Below, one piece after another: positions 23,399-34,896 of a stretch of DNA of 64,000 nucleotides (its first letter is position 1; each line of letters starts with the position of its first letter). Source of the DNA: Takakia lepidozioides (taxonomy: Eukaryota; Streptophyta; Takakiopsida; Takakiales; Takakiaceae). Both the position numbers and the translations under genes were made by a program. The stretch lies in assembly GCA_030704615.1 (NCBI GenBank), contig CM060732.1, forward strand, positions 71,777,053 through 71,841,052, in the 5' to 3' direction. The notes beneath the pieces were generated by a model. The model was not told the origin of the DNA. It did no database searches and saw nothing but the letters and a program-made list of their open reading frames with translations.

Positions 23399-24330
23399 AA
23401 AGTCGACCTGGAAAACGCGTCGGCTACTTTTACAAAGGAATTATGGGCGCCAGATGGGCTAATGATTATATATTAAGAGCCAGATGTTTCCTACGTGGAC
23501 CTGTTAAAATGTGAAACCTGCTATATAACCACTGTTCTAATGCTACCACTTACTGTAGTTATTCTCGCACATGGGCGCCGGGTAGAATTCACATGTGTTC
23601 TTGTGGCGATTTTGGGGAAGTCAGAAAACAACACGTGTCCCTCCCATATGTCATCCCCTATGACGTGTCAACTGGTACCTGGACCTCTGAATTTTGTATA
23701 GCCTGGTCATAATGACCGTGCAGGGTGCCACAGGGGACAATGCGCTGTTGACTCGCGGTCAAACATTCAGTATTATTCTTTTTCAAGCAATACCTCCATA
23801 AAAGATAAATTTGTAGCAAGAGGAAATAGGTAATCTAGTAACGTCCATTTGGATTTGGTGGCTGATTGAGTCTGAATACTCCTTAAAGTAGTCTAGCTAT
23901 GTATGTGAAATTATCTTCATGGAGGTAATCATGAGACTACTTGCATGGAGGTAGGCTTCTGTCTGTTTTCCGCTCCCAAAATCAATTCACGTTGTGGCAG
24001 GGTTAATTCCATGGAGGTTGTCCATATCCATCTTAATGTTCCCACCAACCGACCAACCTCATTACCACCAGTCTGTACAAGATTCCAGAGGCTGCATCAG
24101 TGTTGTTGTTTTGCAAAATCGCCACAAGGGCCACATGTTAATTCTACCCAGCACCCACGGGGCGAGAATAATGAGGTGGCAGGGTTAGAAAAGTGGCTAT
24201 ATAATGGGTGTCACATTTTAACAGGTCCACGTAGGAAAATTCTGGCTCCTTGTTGGCACTTTCTGGCAAATTTTTATTTTTACTCCCATAATTCCTTTGT
24301 AAAAGTAGCTGGCCCATTTTCCAGATCGGA
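23399..24330. mobile_element. Foldback element with about 220-bp inverted arms
   Basis: The left arm (about 23399-23630) is matched by the complement of the right arm (about 24104-24330). Shared words include GCTACTTTTACAAAGGAATT, CCTACGTGGACCTGTTAAAA and CTTGTGGCGATTTTG. Between the arms lie about 470 bp without a gene. Arms differ by small indels. This fits a foldback or long-TIR non-autonomous DNA element. No target duplication was identified. Confidence 0.7.
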
Positions 24331-24370
24331 AAAAGGGCCAGAAAGTGGGCTGCATACAAGATTGAGGCAA

Positions 24371-24545
24371 GACAACCAAGTAATATTATGGGCACATACC
24401 ACCTCGGAAGTGGTTGTGGGTTCAATCACTGATTGGTGTCACAAAGATGTTCACCTTCTTATGGGAAGGCAGTAGCCCTTGGTTCAAGAGACACCATAAT
24501 TTACGCCCCCTTCCCCTTCGGGAGGCGTTGTATATTATATTATTG
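24371..24545 (+). mobile_element. tRNA-derived SINE, family 1, copy d (A box lost)
   Basis: Carries the B-box-like GGGTTCAATCAC, the GTGTCACAAAGATGTTCACC stretch and the 3' hairpin sequence (CCCCTTCGGGAGGCG), then a TA-rich end. The A-box segment is replaced by AGTAATATTATGG, so Pol III transcription is unlikely. Confidence 0.75.
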
Positions 24546-25322
24546 AGCGGCAGTGGACTGTGTCACTCCAATATGTGTCACTCTTGGGAGGGGATGGAAA
24601 GATTCGACAAGTCAAAAATCGACACAAGCACCATGCTTTCCATAAGTTCTTGCATTATTGCTATCGTTGATTTGAGAAATGAAATGTCAACTCCTACCTA
24701 AGGAAAATTAATTAACTTATGTTGTCATTTCACCCAAAGGCCATTGCCTTTTGTTTGGATGTTTTAAGTAACAAACAATGACTTTAACCCTGAAACACCC
24801 AACAAGCAAAGGTCATTTTTTGGATTAAATTAAACTGGACAGAAAATCCAGTATAAAAGCTCAAAAAATCATCACAAAACAAGTTTGACCTAAAATCAAC
24901 TTGCTCTGGCATCCATAGTAAGAAAAAACTAGATAAAAGTATATAGTACGTGATATTGTTCTTGGTACTTAGTAAGTACAATATGTGTACCCGTGTACTC
25001 TTTTGCCAACACTGTTATAATTGTTTAATGGGGCCTTGCCTCATGGGTCCATTATTGCCAACCTCCTCTCCCTTGCTGCTTTCATGGTGGGCTCCCCCTT
25101 TCTCTTGTGCAGTTACTGCCTTGTTTCTATTTTTCTCCCTCCATACTCGAAATTGTTGGTATCTGGAAAGGAATATATGTTTGGTATATTCCAAAATCTT
25201 ATCTGTAACCCTAAACCACTTAGATGGATGAAAGGATATAAATGGATAGGTGAAGTAATACATATAATCTTCTTAACATGTACCATGTAAGTGGCTTAAG
25301 TAAAATTTTGGGGCGTATTGGC
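24546..25322. other. Intergenic, A/T-rich
   Basis: No gene seen. Near 24637-24668 there is a sequence like the right end of the MULE-like family (CCATAAGTTCTTGCATTATT), without a recognised partner end. Confidence 0.4.
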
Positions 25323-26764
25323 GGAAGATAATAGAAATAATGTAAAAGTATGACGCCTCCTGAAGGGAGCGTAACTTATGGTGTCACTTTATCACAAGGG
25401 CTACTGCCTTCCAGCTGAAAGGTGGACACCTTCATGACACATCAGACCGTGGTTTGAACCCACAACCACATCCAACGTGGTATGTGCCCATTACCACTTG
25501 GCTACATTTTGGTTGTCAAAAAAAATGATGTAAGAATTTAGAGCAGGGTTCCATGGGCAGCTGTAAGCCCCCCCAAGAATCGCCCCAGGATTAGTGAGGC
25601 GCTAATGGTCCAAATAACATAAACCCTCAGGGGGCCCCCACGGAATCGCTCCGACGGGAGAAAAAAAAGCCGTCCCTTCACAAGGGGCGATCCAGTTTCA
25701 GGGCGCCCCCTTAAGGGACACCTTTGTCTTTTCCAACAGCGGGGCCGGCAGACTTACAGAATACATTGGTTTCCATCCAAACTGAAGTTAAATTTTAGGG
25801 GAGGAAATGATTTTGATATTTTCATCCAAAACTTATATTAATTGTACATTTACTATGTCATGGGCCCACAACAATTGGTGCCAAAGATTTTAGAGGGGTG
25901 AATGGAAAGCTGTCCATGGAATCACCCCTTCTCCTTTTTAAGGGGCGATTCCCTCCTCATGCGCTTGCTTGGGGGCGTCTGGAGTGACACGTGCTACCTC
26001 TAACAGGATGGTGGGCCGGTTTTTGGCATGTCAAATCTTCCCCACCCTCTCTTGAGAGTGACATGGAACTGAAGGAGTGTAAACTCTAGTCGGGGTTACA
26101 CAACGAGGTGTGTAACTCCATTCAGGATTACACAGAATGGAGTGTAACTCCAGTCGGTGTAACACACACTTGGTCTCGAAATTTGACTAAGTCCAAATGT
26201 GGCTAAGTATAAAATGGACTATCTAAATGGACTAACTAGAGTTACATGAGAGACCGGAGTTACTGAGGGTTACACGGATTGGAATACTAATACCCGGGGT
26301 TACACTACGAGAGCCTCCCACCAAGAATCAAACCCAGAACCGCCTGCAATGTTAACACCTTCTTAAGTATTTAATAATGAAACGAAGGTAAGATGGGGTG
26401 GGGAGGATTTGACAGGGGCGCAGCCAGAGGCAACCAACGGGGAGAACCGGCAGCTAGTTACATGCTAGCCGACTGATTCCAAGGATTTCCGAGTGAAAAT
26501 TGAAACCTTCGGAAATTTACCGAATATGTTCACATAGGAAATTGACTATTGCAGTTACCATTAAGGGGAAGCAACCAACTCCCCAACCCACTTAGCCGGT
26601 TGGTTCTCAGAATGAGGGGCCATTGGCTGGTTCAACTGAAATTATTTCCCGGACGCTGGCCAGAGGAGCCCAGGCTGCAGGGATCCGGCGAAAGTACCGT
26701 CAGATCGCACGTGTCCATTAAGTTCTTACATTATTCCTATTGTCTTCTATTCCTATTGTCTTCC
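25323..26764. mobile_element. MULE-like non-autonomous DNA element B, with nested SINE
   Basis: Same family as 12533-13090. The left end reads GGAAGATAATAGAAATAATG; the right end is ATTCCTATTGTCTTCC. Flanked by a 9-bp direct repeat with one mismatch, CGTATTGGC (25314-25322) and AGTATTGGC (26765-26773). The interior again has GTTACA/TGTAAC motifs and the TTGGTCTCGAAATTTGAC block shared with element A. A family 1 SINE sits inside its left terminal repeat. The 1442-bp length includes a G/C-rich segment (25550-25990) absent from A. Confidence 0.78.
25346..25523 (-). mobile_element. tRNA-derived SINE, family 1, copy e (nested)
   Basis: Inverted family 1 SINE: tail GACGCCTCCTGAAGGGAG, then complements of the B box (GGTTTGAACCC) and A box (CCACTTGGCTAC). 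It splits the left end of MULE-like element B and is flanked by AATAATGTAA (25336-25345) and AATGATGTAA (25524-25533), so it inserted after that element. Confidence 0.82.
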
Positions 26765-26853
26765 AGTATTGGCCTGCTCTCCTTTGGTAGGTTTCTCATG
26801 AGGGTTTATTTTTTCCCTCTTTTGTTATGAAGTTTTGGCTCTGCCCTTTGGAG

Positions 26854-27120
26854 GGAACTTAACAATAGCAATACTGTATAAACTTAATGCAAGTATGCAA
26901 TCTCTAATACTACGCCAGTTTCCTACTTCTTAGATCTTCCCAACCCCCTATGGAGAGTGACACCAATTAGGAGTGGTACACGGGACTGTCATTCCAATCA
27001 CTGTAACGGGTCCCGAAATTTGACCAAGTATTAAAAGCACAAGAGGGAGTGACACCATAAAGGAATAACACTGGAGTGACATAGCACTGGAGTGACATGT
27101 ACCGGGCTGATGAAGCCAAA
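26854..27120. repeat. Degenerate relative of the MULE-like family
   Basis: Begins with a diverged end (AACTTAACAATAGCAATAC, then AACTTAATGCA) and continues with GAGTGACACC words and CCCGAAATTTGACCAAGT, as in the interiors of elements A and B. Right end and target duplication not found. It lies just beyond the 3' end of the PPR pseudogene. Confidence 0.45.
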
Positions 27121-27286
27121 AAACAAAAATTACATGGCAAACACAATTCGTCAACGACAATTTGTTATGGTATGTATAGGAGAAGTTGAAGTACTGCCTG
27201 TCACATTCAATGAAACAAAGAGTGTCTTTCCGCTTTACTCTTTGTTTACATAATGATAGATTCCAATGTTTCCACACTCCTGCATT

Positions 27287-29979
27287 TCACCAGTAATCCC
27301 CACAAGAGCAAACCCCATCTTGGAAGTGGTGAAAGCGGTTGGCATCCCGTAAAATAATGGCCCGCCGAACAATCTTTGAGATGAGCCCAAAAGCAATGGC
27401 CAACCTCTCACCGTGGTGGCCAAGAGAAGATTCTTTTTGCTCCTCACCCACATCATACAACACAAAGGGGTGTCAGGAACATACCCAGCCTCCTTCATCT
27501 GCCCAGACAATCTTTGCAACTCAGCATGAATTGCCTCAAGTTGTGGATGCGATTGGTCATCTACAATGAATGTATGCACCTGGCTGTCTACCTCAATCCA
27601 GCACTGCCCTGGCACCTTTTTCACACCTCTGTCCTCCATCATTTTTCTCACCTTTGCTGTATCATCCCACCTGCCAGCAGCAGCATAAATATTTGATAGC
27701 AGCACATAAGTTGAAGCATCCAGTGGATCCAACATAAGAAGAGATTTTGCTGCGCGTCCAGCTACCTCCACATTGCCATACATTCTGCAGGCAGCAAGCA
27801 AGGCCCCCCACACTGCAGGATCTGCTTCAAACAGCATTTTCTTTATGAAGTCCTCAGCATCATCCAGTCGCCCAGCACGGCCAAGAAGGTCCACCATGCA
27901 GCCAAAATGCTCCACTACCGGAGTGAGGCCATGATCTCTTGTCATGGAATGAAAATAGTGACAGCCTTCTCCACTAGACCTACATGGCTACATGCAGAGA
28001 AAAGAAATGTAAATGTGACAAGATTCGGCTTCACACATTTCTGTTGCCTGCCATACCCATGCTGAGCCTATCCTGCGATCATTGCAGTCCATGAGACCAC
28101 ATCTCGCCGAGCCATACTATCAAACACTTGACGTGCTTCATTCATGCTCCCACATTTGGCATACATGTCAGCCAGCGCAGTCTCCAAAATAGGGTCTGGT
28201 GCAATTCCAGCTTTGATGATGTCAGCACGGACCTCCTTGCCTTTTTCCAATGCTGTGAGACTGGCACACGCATTGAGAACACAATTGAACGTCACCCTGT
28301 CAGCCGTCACCCCTTCTTGTATCATTTTCTCATACATCACCAACACTTCCCTACCACAGCCATGCTGAGCATATCCTGCCATCATGGCATTCCATGACAC
28401 CACATTTGGCTTCAAGCATTCCTGTTGCATGTCTTCAAATAGTTGCAAGGCCTCCCTGGCACACCCATGCTGAGCATATCCTGCGATCATTGCAGTCCAA
28501 GAGACCACATTTCGTTGAGCCATATTGTCAAACACATGACGTGCATCCTTTAAGCCAAATAACTTTCTTCTCAACACCCTTGTCAACATGTATTCCAAGT
28601 GTGGGAGTGTGGTAGATGCACGCCAAGTGTTTGACAAAATGCCTGAACGAGATTTGTTCACATGGACTATGATGATGGCAGGTTATGCAAAGCGTGGGTA
28701 TGGTAGGGAAGCTTTCGACATCTATCAGCAAATGAAACGGAAAGGGTTGACGCCTGACAATGTCACCTTCACCTTGCATTCTCACAGCGTGTGTCAGCCT
28801 GGCAGATCCAGAAATGGGCATAGAGGTCCATGCTGACATCGTCAAGGCTGGAATTGCTCCAGATATCATTCTGGAGAATACCCTCATTGACATGTATGCC
28901 AAATGTGGGTACATGAAGGATGCGTGTCGAGTGTTTGACAAGATGGCTCAACACGATGTGGTCTCATGGAATTCAATGGTTGCAGGATATGCTCAGCATG
29001 GGTGTGGTAGGGAGGCTCTGGAATTGTATGCGCAGATGGTGCGGGAAGGGGTGACACCCGACAAGGTCACATTTATTTGCATTCTCAAGGCCTGTGCCAG
29101 TCTGGCCGATCTCGAAAAGGGCAGAGAAGTCCATGCTGACATCATCAAAGCTAGAATTGGGCAAAATATGATGCTGGAGACTGCCCTTGCTGACATGTAT
29201 GCACTTTGGATAATGTGGGTGTGTACCTGCTTTCCCATTTCAAGGTTTTCAATTCTGATGCACTCCCGCAAGAGACAGACATAGGTGTTGGAGTTCGCCG
29301 AGCTGCCTTGTTGGTTCAATATGTGCAGTGCACTCCCACATTTGGCATACATTTCAATAAGGGCCTTCTCCAGAGTCATATCTGGCACAATTCCAGCATT
29401 GATGATGTCAGCGTGGACCTCAATGCCCTTTTCAAGATCTGCCAGGCTGGCACACACCTTGAGAACACAAGTAAACGTGACCGTGTTTGGCATCATCCCA
29501 TCCTCTATCATTTGCTTATAGATCTCTAAGGCCTCCCTACCACACCCATGCTGGGCATATACTTCCATCATCATATTCCATGTAAACATATCTCGATCAG
29601 GCATTTCGTCAAACACACGCCGAGCATCAACCACACTTCTGCACTTGGCATACATGTTGACAAGGGCCTTCAGGAGAAAGATGTTAGGCTTGAATCCCCT
29701 TTGGATAATGTGGGCATGCACCTGCTTCCCTTCTGCTAGGCCTTTCATCTTGGTACACTCGTGCAAGAGACAAACATAAGTATTCGAGTCTGCTGAAATG
29801 CATCCTCGGTTCAAAATGTGCAGCGCCTCTTTCAGTTGTCCTGCATTGCACAGTGTCATCACATCCCCATAAGCGCCAGAAGTGTTGTGGTTAATTCCCA
29901 TTCTTGGTTGTTGTTGAATAGCAGTTTTCACAGTGGAGGTGCCTGATTGAAACAACTGTGCCTGATTCAAGCCTGCCAT
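27287..29979 (-). pseudogene. PLS/DYW-type PPR protein, broken and rearranged
   Basis: PPR proteins of this class bind organellar RNA and, with a DYW domain, edit C to U. The minus strand opens at an ATG (29979). PPR repeats run from about 29900 (TYVCLLHEC, GKQVHAHIIQ, NMYAKC) and the frame ends with E, E+ and DYW-like parts finishing CSCGDYW and TGA at 27287. Damage: the segment 28547-29204 reads as PPR only on the plus strand, an internal inversion; a TAG replaces Tyr near 28068; frameshifts lie near 27950 and 27465; and the DYW domain lacks its middle, including the CGDC zinc ligands, and has HGE for the usual HSE. A second N-terminal block (TYVCLLREC) starts near 29330, so two PPR genes may have been joined before decay. 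Confidence 0.88.
28547..29204 (+). pseudogene. Inverted internal PPR segment
   Basis: On the plus strand this reads FKPNNFLLNTLVNMY, several repeats with GYAQHGCGREALELY, and ends TALADMYA, while both flanks read as PPR on the minus strand. The flanking minus frame stops at HIIQ exactly where the paralogous block in the same gene continues RGFKPN, and the segment begins FKPN, so flipping it restores the expected order. The breakpoints carry GTGCAT (28541-28546) and ATGCAC (29199-29204), a 6-bp inverted repeat. Confidence 0.85.
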
Positions 29980-29999
29980 CCTGCATGACTCAAAACTCT

Positions 30000-31173
30000 T
30001 AATTACAAACCCTTGACCCTCAAGTCGACAAAAAATCCTGACTCAAAGAAAGACCTGTTCATGAGGACCTTGCTACATATTACCAGGTTATTTATCTCGC
30101 ATATCATTCCACAGCAAAGCATAGGTGAAAACCTGTAACAAATAACCAGCTGAGATTCCAGCTGCAACACCTTGAATGTCTTTATGCATCTGTGTAAGAC
30201 TCCCCTGTTGTGGGCTAACTTCCTACGCACCCCAGCACACAGCTTTTGGCTAACTTGCATGCAAAAATAAGAGATCTATGCTCCTTGCAATATGTAATGA
30301 ATTGCTCACTGTTCTGTAGTGCTGAAAATTACAATTAGGGTACTTTAGCAGACCCCATGCAACTGACAGAGAAAGATCAGAACTCCAGGCATTAATTTGC
30401 TACAATTTTTTTCAATTCATCTTGTTCTCTGCTTCTGCAAAACAGTCAGGCATACACACCTTATGGCCTTGACTGGGGTTTGGAAAGTACTCGACCCCAA
30501 GCTTCTCCACGTCTGTATTAGGCTTATTGAACATGTTTCTGTGCCGGAAACTTCCTTGCTGAGTGTGACTACGGACTGCCGCCTTGCTTATCCCCCTGTC
30601 CATAAACCTCCTCTACTGCTCTCCATTGCCCAGCAATTGGCTGGAAACAGTTTGAAACACATCTCAATGCAATGCGGTTTGGAAGATGCTGAAGGGCGTA
30701 CAGAGTGTTCAGCTCACACTTGGTTGAAACTTCCACCGAGATGCCTCGAGAACATGCTGAGAAGGAAGACATGTCCCCTATGCTCACCGTATGCGCTGCC
30801 ATGATTTCTCTTTCTCCACCTCTTCCGACAAACGCAGGTATGGAAAAGGAGGAAATTCGCAGGGGAAATGAGCCCTTCGCTCAGGCATCCTTCACCCGCT
30901 CACCATGTTTTACTAATTGGACTCCAAAGGAGCAGCCCAAGTAGATAGGTGTGTTGGCTTACCTGCAAAAGTGCACCTGAAGGAGCAGCCACGTGTAACT
31001 ATATGTTTGTCCTTATACCTTTATGGAATACCTAGTCACAATCTTACCACCCAAATGGCAGATGGCTTCTTCTTCAAAACTTGGTAGTTTCTTTGTACAC
31101 TAGCAATACTTTAGTACCCACCAGGACTTGCCACCCGCTAGCTTTTTGTTCTTTGGAGAGAATTTGTTATGCG
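30000..31173. other. Region between the PPR pseudogene and SirB
   Basis: No identified gene. A minus-strand frame of 77 codons (30569-30802) begins ATG GCA GCG CAT ACG followed by GTGAGC, a plausible donor, and could be the first exon of a divergent gene. I do not recognise the product. Confidence 0.3.
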
Positions 31174-33536
31174 ATGCCCAGTCACTGCCTGCTTTCAATT
31201 CCTACTTTCTCCTCCTCGTCTCTACAATACTCCTTTCCCAGATCTTCTGCTTCAAGGAATCATAGCCTTAGGCAGATTGGCACTGCTATAGCACTTGTCA
31301 GCTCCCTTGGTAGTGGAAGAGGGAAATCGAGATACAGGGATGGTATAGATGTAGTCAGAAGGTGTGAATGTCTAGGGGCTTACAGGGAGCATCGTTTTCC
31401 CAGCTCGCCTCGCACCGCTGCAATGCAACGGATCCCAGCCGCTTTGTCGAAAGACAAAATGGCAGCTGGTTCCAGGCAAAGCAAGCTAGGGGTGGGTCTC
31501 TTCAACGATTGATAAAGTTTTGATTGCATTTGGACCAAATTCTGAATGAACAAGTTGTGTGTTTCTGCAGACTCAGTTCAATGGTTATCCTACTGAGTTC
31601 CGCTATGTGTTGTTGTTTCATGTCTAGCTTGATTCAGTGGATTAAGTTTAGGGTTCAAAGCAATTCTCGGAAGTAAAGACCTAATTCTCACACAACGTGG
31701 GAATTGACACAACTAGGCAATCAATGTGGACGCAGGAGGGGGACGCAGTGATAATTGTGGACCACGGCTCCCGGCGTGCGGAGTCAAATGCAATGCTAGG
31801 TACGTCACACTTGTCTCTAGTCTCTACCCATTCTTCATTCTCATTTGTTTTTGGCACATTTTGTACGCAGAGCTCTTGCAGCTTTAATCAGGTACAGATT
31901 TAAGGTGGAGTATAGGCGTTGATTTAGTGTGTAATAACTAGCAATGAAGGAGCCACGAAAACACTGTTTACTAGAGGGGACTTGCGAAATAGACAGTGAC
32001 TGAGTATGAAGCAGGGATGCAGATGAGTTTGTGGCAATGTACAAGGAAATGTCGGGTCATCCAATTGTCGAACCCGCCCACATGGTAATGTATTGTTCCC
32101 TACCTGTGAGTAGTTGAGTTTTGTACTATACGATGACTGAGGAAGGCCATAGTCACTTTTGCGATTGCTTCTCTGGTAGTTCCATCTAAAATCTAGGAGT
32201 TATTTTGCTTAAGTTAGAAGAGAGTGGCTATGCAGGAGCTAGCAAAGCCAACAATTGCAGATGCTTTCGATCAATGCGTGCAGCAGGGGGCCACCCGCAT
32301 CATCATCAGTCCTTATTTTCTGTTCCCCGGTCGGCACTGGTCCCAGGTGGGCAATTTTTCTTTCCTTTCTTTAACTGTTATCCTTTGCATGCTAGGTTTG
32401 CGGCAGGGGTTTACATTCATTATAAGACTCGAGCTCTGAAAGCTCTTTTTCTAAAGTAAAATCTCAAAGAGCCCTACCCAAGATGGATAGTCAATCAAGG
32501 AGAGGCATGTGACATGACTTCACCGTGGACCTGGCTTCTCTCTCTCTCTCTCAGAACCTTTGTGTTCCGCTCAAACTGGGCGCGGGGTCAGTGGCCACAA
32601 GGCTACAGCAAACAACATCAGATGACACATCCTCTCCCTCTCTGTCTTCTCTTCTCTTCTGTTTCTGTCCCTTTGTGTTCCGCTCAAACTGGGAATGGGG
32701 TCAATGGACACATGAGTACATTCTCTCGCTTCTCTACTCGAGAAGTTGCAGAAGCCCTTAGAATTATGGTCAGTTACCCCCATGTGATTGCTAGAGTCAG
32801 CAGCTTTTCAGAGCAATTCTGTAAGGTTAGATTCAAATTCATTTTGAAGTCATTCAGGCATTTGGTACTAGTATTGTAGCAAAGTATCTGTGTACTGTGG
32901 CTCGCCATTCTGCTCTCCTCGCTCTCCCCACCTTTCCTGCTTTGTACTGCACCCAAGGCTCTGGCAAACAAAGTCTAACAAGTACATCTCTCTCATACTC
33001 ATCCCTCCTTCTGAAAAGGGATTCATCGCAGGACATTCCAGCATTGGCAGCCCAAGCAGCTACAAGGCATGCGTTTATGCCCTATCTTGTGACCGCCCCC
33101 ATTGGATTGCATGAGCTTATGGTGGTGGGCTCTTTTCCTCCTCCCAAATTCTGTTGCTTTCACTACATCATGGGTAAGGTGGATGTACGTCATGCCTAAA
33201 CTGCAGTGTTGATATCTCACCAAGTTTGGAAGTCTAACCACGGTCAAGCCATTGCAAGTAAACTTTCATTTCAAGATTGAATTTTGGCTATTCGAAAAAA
33301 GGACTTTGATGTCACTGTCCAACCCTGATGTTGAATCATGAGGTTATGAAACTAACCCTGCCATTGCCATGGTGCTCCCTTCTTGGCAGACTGTGTTGGA
33401 AGATAGGATGAACTACTGTCTGAGCAGAGTGGCAGGCGAGGTTGCTGAGTGTCACATGTGTGCGGGGACTGGCCGTTGCCAGCAGCTCAGTTCTTCCACT
33501 GCTGTGGATACCCACATGGGCGCAAGACCAACTTAG
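31174..33536 (+). CDS. SIRB: Sirohydrochlorin ferrochelatase, chloroplast (SirB)
   Basis: Inserts ferrous iron into sirohydrochlorin, the last step of siroheme synthesis, for plastid nitrite and sulfite reductases. Six exons keep frame: 31174-31491, 31736-31799, 32023-32084, 32236-32346, 33032-33124, 33390-33536, all with GT/AG introns, giving 264 residues. The first exon is Ser/Arg-rich like a transit peptide. The core has VIIVDHGSRRAESNAML, VEPAHMELAKPTIADAF and ISPYFLFPGRHW, the CbiX-type fold with metal-binding His residues. The last exon has CHMCAGTGRC, the Cys pattern that holds the [2Fe-2S] cluster in plant SirB. The start was chosen as the first in-frame ATG of exon 1. It looks intact and is the best complete gene here. 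Confidence 0.92.
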
Positions 33537-34748
33537 ATTGACCTTAGCAATCTCATGTGAAAATGATTGGCCCATATGGTCTACTTGCATGGCAGTGCAT
33601 ATTTGTATCACCATGCACTTGTGGATGATCTCTTGCTTTATCGCTGAAAGTCAACTACCCTCCAACTGTCTTTGATAATCATCTGTGGAGGGGGTCAGGC
33701 CAGGTCATACATGCTTGTGTATGCTAGTATCTGTTGGCTTATTCTAGAGGTCACCGTTGAGTCACATCAGATTTGATTGCAGATCAATCTGAATTGTTGT
33801 TGCACATTAAGCTGGGTTTGTGTAAGAATCTGGTGTAAGGATTGTTAACATATGAAACATTACCAGATAATGACGGATGTTCATGTTTCCCTTAGTGCAG
33901 TGATTAGAATGACATTGTTGTCCTTGGTGCAGTGATTAGAGACAAAGTGTGACATCATTTCTGGAGAAACAATGGCAGGATTGAGGTTTGATGGATTCCC
34001 AGGGCAATTGAAAGGAGAGAGAATCTTGTGTAAGCCACACACAGCACGATTCAGACTAATCCACTGCAGCACTCACAAAGCTTGATAAGAAAACTGTATT
34101 GGTCATGGACTGTTTTGTAATTTCCTACATGTAATGCAGCAGATACAAAGAGATAAGAGATTAAGTAGGCAGATGAGGCTTTTCTCCTCAACTTAGGCCA
34201 TGTTCACACTTCACACATTCAGCTATCCAGTTCTTATTACTATCCACCTCTGTCCCACATGTTGTGAACTAGTTAGGGCTAAATAAGAGATGAATAGTAT
34301 TTCACTTTGATGTCTGAACACCTTATCGTCAGCTAATTTATCATTGGCACAATTTTACATGTGCAGGTGAACTCTTGGAAAAATAAAACTAAGTCGACAA
34401 TAGTTGTAGCCAAGTTAGCCACAACAATGTTTATTTTAGCTGCATTCTTCTTGCCTATATGTGAACAGGCCCTTCCAACTGTAGAAAGACTCAGGCATGA
34501 GATCCTTAGATAATTGATCGTGTTTCCAATCAAGGTTTGGAAGGTCTTATATACCCTGCTCAAGATTTCTTTTTGAGTCATTCCTTGGGACTCCCGGAGA
34601 AAGTGAGGGACCTCTGAAGTTGTCTTTCATATGGCAACTCCAATTCACAATTATGAATACTATGATTTTTGTTTTTTAAATAAAAGGGGACAAAGGCCCG
34701 GAACTGTTAATCAGAGGAGGAGGAACAAAAAAAAAGGGATTGAGATTA
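33537..34748. other. Intergenic, downstream of SirB
   Basis: No gene recognised. The first few hundred bases are probably SirB 3' untranslated sequence. Confidence 0.4.
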
Positions 34749-34896
34749 GGCCAAAATGAAGGGCCTGGGCTGCCCACCGGGAACCCTTGTTGGGGGCCCT
34801 CAAAGGGTGGAGAGGCCGCCTATGGGGAGCGACAGTGACCCGGCATATCTTGGGGTATGCAATCCCAATCCCGGGCTGCTCTACCAAGGCGGGCAG
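34749..34896 (-). repeat. tRNA-like block at the start of duplicated segment A
   Basis: On the minus strand the sequence runs CCGCCTTGGTAGAGCAGCCC, an A-box-like word, and later CGGGTCACTGTCGC, a weak B-box-like word. It recurs at 50527-50674 as part of the duplication. It may be another tRNA-derived SINE. Confidence 0.4.

Noticed and set aside
28128-28397. Plus-strand genes opposite the PPR minus-strand frames
   Set aside because: Antisense shadows of PPR repeats; the minus strand carries the PPR consensus there.
30397-30944. Plus-strand coding region upstream of SirB
   Set aside because: No signal of homology, the frames overlap in several phases, and the minus strand has an equally good candidate.
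34749-34896. Functional tRNA gene at the start of the duplicated segment
   Set aside because: The B box is poor (GGGTCACTGTC) and the cloverleaf does not close; a SINE-like remnant is more likely.
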